This document shows positions 43,500 to 48,138 of a DNA stretch of 48,138 nt, one piece after another. The stretch is from Ferruginibacter sp. (GTDB lineage Bacteria > Bacteroidota > Bacteroidia > Chitinophagales > Chitinophagaceae): the NCBI GenBank assembly GCA_019638575.1, contig JAHBTN010000025.1, positions 1 through 48,138 on the forward strand. Direction: 5' to 3'. A program made the position numbers and the translations under genes. Numbering within the stretch: position 1 is the stretch's first letter; the number at the start of each line of letters is the position of its first letter. The notes under the pieces are model-generated. The model searched no databases. It was not told the origin of the DNA and worked only from the letters and a program-made list of their open reading frames with translations.

Positions 43500-45770
43500 A
43501 TGAAATTTTTTGTAATCATAATCATTTTATTTATTACCAATAGTGTTGTTGCACAACCAACCCTTGCCAACAATCTTGTTTTTGATTCGCTGGCAAAAAG
43601 ATGGGACGAAGCAATTCCCCTGGGCAATGGATGGTTGGGTGCATTAATTTGGCAAAAAGATGATAAGCTTAGGTTATCATTAGACAGGGTAGATCTTTGG
43701 GATGACAGGCCCATGCCCGATATTGATAAACTTAGATTTAATTGGGTAGTACAGAAAGTGAAACAGCAACAATATGATTCGGTGCAGAAGATAGGCGATG
43801 AGCCTTATGAAAAATATCCTGCACCTACAAAAATACCGGGTGCAGCATTGGAGTTCGATTTACAAAAACTTGGCAAGGTTATTTCAAATACACTTGATAT
43901 CAGCAATGGGTTAAGCGTTATCAAATTTAATAACGGCATTGTTTGTAAAAATTATATACACGCCATAAAACAGGTTGGGTATTTTAGTTTTGAAAACATA
44001 CAGGAAGAAATAATTCCCCAACTGGTGGTTCCAAATTATAATTCAGGAAAAGCAGGCGCTACAGGTAATAGCATTGCCGGTCAGGGACTGGAAAAACTGG
44101 GTTATGCAAAAGGTACTGTTACTAAAACAAACAACAGCATTCGTTATCACCAACCAACATGGAATAATAATTATTACGAAGTGTTGCTGCAATGGCAAAA
44201 ATTTCCCGGCAATAAAATAATTGGCCAATGGACCATCAGCAATAATAAACCTGCAACGCTACCACAATTAAACAACAAATTACAGGAACCTACTTTTTGG
44301 CCATCGCATATTGCATGGTGGAAAGATTACTGGAGCCGTTCATCTGTTTCGTTGCCCGATTCATTACTGCAAAGGCAGTACTATCTTGATATGTATAAAT
44401 TTGGTTGCGTGGCAAGGAGCAATACGCCTCCTATTTCGCTGCAGGCCATTTGGACGGCCGACAATGGAAATCTTCCCCCCTGGAAAGGCGACCTGCATCA
44501 CGACCTGAATACTGAACTGAGTTACTGGCCAGGTTATACGGCTAATCATTTAAACCTTACCGCTTCATTCACTAACTGGCTTTGGAAAGTGAAAACTGAA
44601 AATAAAAAATGGACAAAAAATTATTTTGGCGCCGATGGTTTGAATGTGCCCGGTGTTACAACCATTAGCGGTAAACCCATGGGTGGATGGATACAATATT
44701 CTATGAGCCCCACTACGGCAATATGGCTGGCACAGCATTTTTACTGGCAGTGGAAATACAGTATGGATGAAAATTTTTTACAAAAAAAATGCATTCCGTA
44801 TTTTAAAGATGTAACAAATTATTTCAGGCAAATAAGGAAACTGGATACGGCACATCAGCAATATCTTCTTCCATTAAGTTCTAGTCCCGAATACCATGAT
44901 AACAGTATCAATGCCTGGTTTAAAAAATATACTAATTACGATCTTGCCCTGGTGCATTACTTATATAAAAAAGATGTAGAAGTTTTAAAAAAGATGAACG
45001 GAAGTGCAGCACATCAAATAGTTGATGAAGAAAAAATGCTGCCCTACTATGATGTAAACGAAACCGGACTTACCATTGCACCGGGCCAAAACCTTGATGA
45101 ATCGCACAGGCATCATGCACATTTGATGGCCATTTATCCACTTGGTTTGTTAAGTATGGATGATGAAAAGCAAAAAGAAATCATCAACAGGTCGCTAAGC
45201 TGGCTGCAAAAAAAAGGAACAAGGTTGTGGACGGGTTATTCATTTTGCTGGGCGGCCTGTATTTATGCAAGGGCAAAAGATAGCGACAGCGCTGTAAGCA
45301 TGTTGCAAAAATTTGTATCTAATTTTTGTTCGGTAAACAGTTTTCATTTGAATGGCGACCAAAAAGGCGGACAATATTCCGATTTGCAATACCGGCCGTT
45401 TACCCTTGAAGGTAATTTTGCTTTTGCACAAGGCGTGCATGAACTATTGTTACAAAGTTATAATGGCTATATAGAAGTTTTTCCGGCTGTGCCGGGAAAT
45501 GAATCAACCGGGCACACAGGCTGGGATGATGTTTCCTTTAAAACATTAAGGGCCGAAGGCGCTTTTTTAGTAAGTGCAAAAAAAGAAAACGGAATTGTAT
45601 CTTCGGTAAAAATTATGGCAGAAAATGGAGGAGAGCTAAAATTAAAACTTCCCTTTAAAACCTGGATAAGCAAGGGAATAAGCAGAAACTTAATACAAGT
45701 AGAAAATGAAATTGCGACTATTAATTTAAAAAAAGGCCAAACCATTATTTTTGAAAATGCGTATGAATAA
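43500..45770 (+). CDS. GH95-type alpha-L-fucosidase/galactosidase-like enzyme
   Basis: A 756-residue secreted protein with a signal peptide at 1-19 (ending SVVAQ). The N-terminal domain has RWDEAIPLGNGWLGALIW and LSLDRVDLWDDRP, the GH95 entry pattern. The (alpha/alpha)6 barrel has NLPPWKGDLHHDLNTELSYWPGY. Asp335 sits where GH95 enzymes usually have Asn, with Asn337 kept; Glu464 (LSSSPE) fits the general acid; and FTLEGNF has Glu637 where Asp is usual. The C-terminal HELLLQSYNGYIEVFPAVPG also fits GH95. It is a divergent member, perhaps a distinct subfamily, so specificity (fucose or galactose) is uncertain. The ATG at 43500 follows the SDR stop by 4 nt. Confidence 0.82.
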   Translation: MKFFVIIIILFITNSVVAQPTLANNLVFDSLAKRWDEAIPLGNGWLGALIWQKDDKLRLSLDRVDLWDDRPMPDIDKLRFNWVVQKVKQQQYDSVQKIGDEPYEKYPAPTKIPGAALEFDLQKLGKVISNTLDISNGLSVIKFNNGIVCKNYIHAIKQVGYFSFENIQEEIIPQLVVPNYNSGKAGATGNSIAGQGLEKLGYAKGTVTKTNNSIRYHQPTWNNNYYEVLLQWQKFPGNKIIGQWTISNNKPATLPQLNNKLQEPTFWPSHIAWWKDYWSRSSVSLPDSLLQRQYYLDMYKFGCVARSNTPPISLQAIWTADNGNLPPWKGDLHHDLNTELSYWPGYTANHLNLTASFTNWLWKVKTENKKWTKNYFGADGLNVPGVTTISGKPMGGWIQYSMSPTTAIWLAQHFYWQWKYSMDENFLQKKCIPYFKDVTNYFRQIRKLDTAHQQYLLPLSSSPEYHDNSINAWFKKYTNYDLALVHYLYKKDVEVLKKMNGSAAHQIVDEEKMLPYYDVNETGLTIAPGQNLDESHRHHAHLMAIYPLGLLSMDDEKQKEIINRSLSWLQKKGTRLWTGYSFCWAACIYARAKDSDSAVSMLQKFVSNFCSVNSFHLNGDQKGGQYSDLQYRPFTLEGNFAFAQGVHELLLQSYNGYIEVFPAVPGNESTGHTGWDDVSFKTLRAEGAFLVSAKKENGIVSSVKIMAENGGELKLKLPFKTWISKGISRNLIQVENEIATINLKKGQTIIFENAYE

Positions 45771-47181
45771 ACAAATATTAATGCTGCTGTTTTTTTGTTG
45801 TCCGTTTTTTTTATCGGCACAAAATAATGCACCCAGGCCTACAAAAGCACAGCAAGCCTGGCACGACATGGAGTTTTATTTTTTTATCCATTTTGGCCCA
45901 AATACATTTACCGGACTGGAGTGGGGGCATGGTAATGAAAAAGAAGAAATTTTTGATCCTAAAGAATTAGATTGTGAACAATGGTGCCGCATTGCAAAAG
46001 CCTCCGGTGCAAAAGGTATTATCATTACCGCAAAGCACCACGATGGGTTTTGTTTATGGCCAAGTAAATATTCATCACATACTGTTAGGGAAAGCAAATG
46101 GAAAAACGGCAAGGGCGATGTGTTGAAAGATTTATCGGCGGCCTGTAAAAAATATGGTTTAAAATTCGGTGTATATATTTCTCCCTGGGACAGAAACCAT
46201 CCTGATTATGGCACCGAAAAATACAACGATGTATTTGTAAATATGATGAAGGAACTGTTCACCAACTACGGCCCTATTTGGGAGTTGTGGTGGGATGGAG
46301 CCAATGGCGAAGGCCCTAATGGAAAACAGCAAGTGTACGACTGGCACCGTTTTGAAAAAACTGTAAGAAAACTTTCTCCTAACACAATTATATTTAGCGA
46401 TATTGGCCCCGATGCCCGTTGGTGCGGAAATGAAAAAGGCATTGCCGGCCAAACAAACTGGAACACTTTAGATACAGCCGGTTTTACAAGAGGCAATGGC
46501 GCCCCGTCGGTAGATACATTAAACATTGGAAATATTGATGGCAAAAACTGGATACCGGCAGAATGTGATGTTAGCATAAGGCCGGGATGGTTTTGGCACG
46601 AGAATGAAAATTCAAAAGTTAAAAACCCACAAGAACTTTTCAACCTGTATGTAAAATCTGTTGGCCGTGGCGCTAATTTATTATTGAATGTACCACCCAA
46701 CGACAAAGGATTGATAACCCCATTTGATTCTGCAGCGCTTGTTGGTTTTAAAAAACTAAAAGATGCAAGTTTTAAAGATAATATTGCAAAAAAAGGAAAA
46801 GGATTCTTTATGCCTCATAAAAGAAAAAGGCAATCGGTTGTAATAAATGATGGTAATAAAAATAGTTTTGTAACCATACAATTGCCTGGCATTTCATCTG
46901 CAGGAATTGAATTTAAACAAATACAAACAATTAATTGTATAGTATTAAAAGAAGATTTAACAAAGGGGCAAAATTGTAAGAATTTTAAACTGTATCTTGT
47001 TAATGACAATCAGAATACGATAAAAGAAATTTTTGGAACCACCATCGGCAATAAACGAATCATCAGTTTTCCCAAAACAAATGTTTCAAAAATTGTATTA
47101 ACGGTTACCGGGCAAAAAGCAGCCACATCAATCAGTGAGATAGAAGCATATTTAATAAACGAAAGTTTAATTGAAAATTAA
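45763..47181 (+). CDS. GH29 alpha-L-fucosidase (B-like subfamily)
   Basis: A 472-residue secreted enzyme: signal peptide 1-19 (FFCCPFFLSAQ), then a GH29 barrel with WHDMEFYFFIHFGPNTFTG, IIITAKHHDGFCLWPSKYS, VYISPWDRNHPDYG and the nucleophile Asp178 in ELWWDGANGEG. The WDRNHPDYG and ELWWDGA patterns resemble the GH29-B group that prefers alpha-1,3/1,4-linked fucose. A C-terminal beta-sandwich (about 380-472) may be a small carbohydrate-binding domain. The ATG at 45763 overlaps the GH95 gene by 8 nt and gives the best signal peptide (other starts at 45757 and 45751). It is last in the operon, with no terminator seen before the convergent gene. Confidence 0.92.
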   Translation: MNKQILMLLFFCCPFFLSAQNNAPRPTKAQQAWHDMEFYFFIHFGPNTFTGLEWGHGNEKEEIFDPKELDCEQWCRIAKASGAKGIIITAKHHDGFCLWPSKYSSHTVRESKWKNGKGDVLKDLSAACKKYGLKFGVYISPWDRNHPDYGTEKYNDVFVNMMKELFTNYGPIWELWWDGANGEGPNGKQQVYDWHRFEKTVRKLSPNTIIFSDIGPDARWCGNEKGIAGQTNWNTLDTAGFTRGNGAPSVDTLNIGNIDGKNWIPAECDVSIRPGWFWHENENSKVKNPQELFNLYVKSVGRGANLLLNVPPNDKGLITPFDSAALVGFKKLKDASFKDNIAKKGKGFFMPHKRKRQSVVINDGNKNSFVTIQLPGISSAGIEFKQIQTINCIVLKEDLTKGQNCKNFKLYLVNDNQNTIKEIFGTTIGNKRIISFPKTNVSKIVLTVTGQKAATSISEIEAYLINESLIEN

Positions 47182-47958
47182 TTATCGCCCTTTAAAATCA
47201 GCCTTTCTTTTTTCGAGGAAGGCGGTGGTGCCTTCTATCATGTCTTCAGTAACAAAACAGTTTCCAAATTCTTTAATCTCTTCGGTAAAACCGTTTTTGG
47301 TTTCATCAAAAACAGCATTGGCCGCTTTTATACAACCGGCAATTGCAAGTGGCGCTTTTGTATTGATGATGCCAAGAATTTTTTTTGTGTGTTCAATCAA
47401 AGTATCGGCTGTGGTTACATAATTTACAAGTCCCAATTGTTTGGCTTCGTTGGCATCTATCATGTGTGCGCTCATAAGTAATTCCATAGCTTTTCCTTTG
47501 CCAATTAATTGTACAAGCCTTTGAGTGCCGCCATAGCCGGGTATCAGGCCCAGGTTTACTTCGGGCTGTCCAAATTTTGCGTTTTCGCTGCATAGCCTGA
47601 AATGGCAGGCCATGGCCAATTCGCAACCGCCGCCAAGTGCAAAACCATTTACGGCCGCTACAATGGGCTTAGCGCTGTTTTCAATTTTAAAATAAATATC
47701 CTGTCCACGTTTTGCCAATGCCATTGCCTGTTCCTTGTTTAATCCGCCAAACTCGGTAATATCGGCGCCGGCCACAAAAGCTTTTGGCCCTGCACCGGTA
47801 ATGATGGCCGATTTAATGGCTTCGGTATTATTAATCTCATCAACCACATTGTTTAAATCGGTAAACACATCTTTGTTTAATGCATTTAGTTTATCGGGCC
47901 TGTTGATGGTGATGGTGAGGATACCGTTTTCTAAACTGGTGAGTAATGTGCTGTACAT
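47182..47958 (-). CDS. Enoyl-CoA hydratase/isomerase (crotonase) family protein
   Basis: A 258-residue crotonase with typical blocks: ILTITINRPDKLNALN near residue 12-27, AFVAGADITEF near 60, NGFALGGGCELAMACHFR near 100-117 (oxyanion hole GG), FGQPEVNLGLIPGYGGTQRL with the catalytic Glu, then the C-terminal helices. It likely hydrates short-chain enoyl-CoA in fatty-acid or branched-chain degradation. The ATG at 47958 starts MYSTLLTSLENG; the open frame extends to 48105 but the extra residues read like intergenic hairpin sequence. Its stop abuts the GH29 stop of the fucose operon. Confidence 0.9.
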   Translation of the reverse strand: MYSTLLTSLENGILTITINRPDKLNALNKDVFTDLNNVVDEINNTEAIKSAIITGAGPKAFVAGADITEFGGLNKEQAMALAKRGQDIYFKIENSAKPIVAAVNGFALGGGCELAMACHFRLCSENAKFGQPEVNLGLIPGYGGTQRLVQLIGKGKAMELLMSAHMIDANEAKQLGLVNYVTTADTLIEHTKKILGIINTKAPLAIAGCIKAANAVFDETKNGFTEEIKEFGNCFVTEDMIEGTTAFLEKRKADFKGR

Positions 47959-48009
47959 AATGTATTCTTTTAAATAAAAGTAATAAATGATACCGTTGTG
48001 CTCAAATAA

Positions 48010-48070
48010 AAAACCGGGTGTAATTAATGACCTGCTTTTTAAAGGCAGCATTAACCCGAACCCCGGTTTT
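48010..48070 (-). terminator. Long branched hairpin near the right edge
   Basis: Nested pairings: AAAACC/GGTTTT, GGG/CCC, TTAATG/CATTAA and CTGC/GCAG, with small internal loops and an apical A/T loop. On the minus strand it is followed by a T-rich tail (TTTATTTG). It lies 52 nt upstream of the crotonase start. It could terminate a minus-strand gene lying beyond the window, or be a leader structure. Confidence 0.5.
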
Positions 48071-48138
48071 AATGCAAATCTAAACCTTTTTTTAAGCATA
48101 CTCAATTAAAGCTGTATTGTGATTTGCTTTCAACTTTT

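Noticed and set aside
36605-47181. The two GH29 genes as a tandem duplication
   Set aside because: They differ in length, domain content and nucleophile context (WTDGDWD versus ELWWDGANG), so they belong to different GH29 groups rather than a recent duplication.
47959-48105. N-terminal extension of the crotonase
   Set aside because: The extra 49 residues come from the hairpin-bearing spacer and precede the normal crotonase start.
1-48138. Search for tRNA, rRNA, CRISPR arrays, insertion sequences, integrases or phage genes
   Set aside because: No cloverleaf-like segments, spaced direct repeats, transposase motifs or attachment-site duplications were seen by eye; a tool-based scan could still find weak cases.

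Overview
The window looks like chromosomal DNA of a gliding-type member of the Bacteroidota, most likely the Chitinophagales/Chitinophagaceae. Four things point there: gldF-gldG gliding/type IX secretion (T9SS) genes, three secreted proteins ending in T9SS sorting or CHU_C-like domains, a fused MurF-Alr cell-wall enzyme, and TAnnTTTG promoter elements with A-rich leaders instead of Shine-Dalgarno sites. The DNA is AT-rich. I see no tRNA, rRNA, CRISPR array, insertion sequence or phage gene. This is inference from gene content; no database was searched.

Layout. 1-1483: a small redox/sulfur cluster (end of a DUF6132-like protein, thioredoxin, rhodanese, Crp/Fnr regulator). 1629-5439: a six-PAS sensor kinase with its NarL-type response regulator. 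5524-11425 (minus): a penicillin-acylase-family hydrolase, a CHU_C-type surface protein and a lipoprotein. 11811-14561: a membrane protein, a winged-helix regulator and a DUF4173-like membrane protein, with the same ACTTTG-N5-CAAAGT palindrome before the first and last genes. 14567-17959 (minus): a large TolB-propeller/outer-membrane-barrel protein with a dead-looking peptidase domain. 18033-20015: a metallo-beta-lactamase hydrolase, a DUF4412-like protein and methylmalonyl-CoA epimerase. 20140-22310: a minimal iscS-iscU-iscA operon whose two internal spacers carry related inverted repeats. 22613-29338: gldF, gldG, terC, murF-alr and lspA. 29567-34896: a lipoprotein and two secreted T9SS-type proteins, one a PQQ-type sugar dehydrogenase. 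34968-36365 (minus): fumarase C.

36605-47181 is the main accessory region: nine tightly packed plus-strand genes forming a fucoside-use operon. Two GH29 fucosidases and a GH95-type enzyme release L-fucose and a FucP-type symporter imports it. A mutarotase, two SDR dehydrogenases, a lactonase and an FAH-family hydrolase fit the non-phosphorylating route through L-fuconate to pyruvate and lactate. The L-fuconate dehydratase step is missing, no SusC/SusD pair is present, the presumed L-fucose dehydrogenase has Asn where the SDR catalytic Lys belongs, and the GH95-like enzyme has changed active-site residues. An enoyl-CoA hydratase (minus) closes the window.

Points most worth following up: the duplicated operator around the HTH gene, the paired repeats around iscU, the back-to-back terminators at 22331-22402 that imply an unannotated minus-strand RNA, and the active-site changes in the fucose operon.
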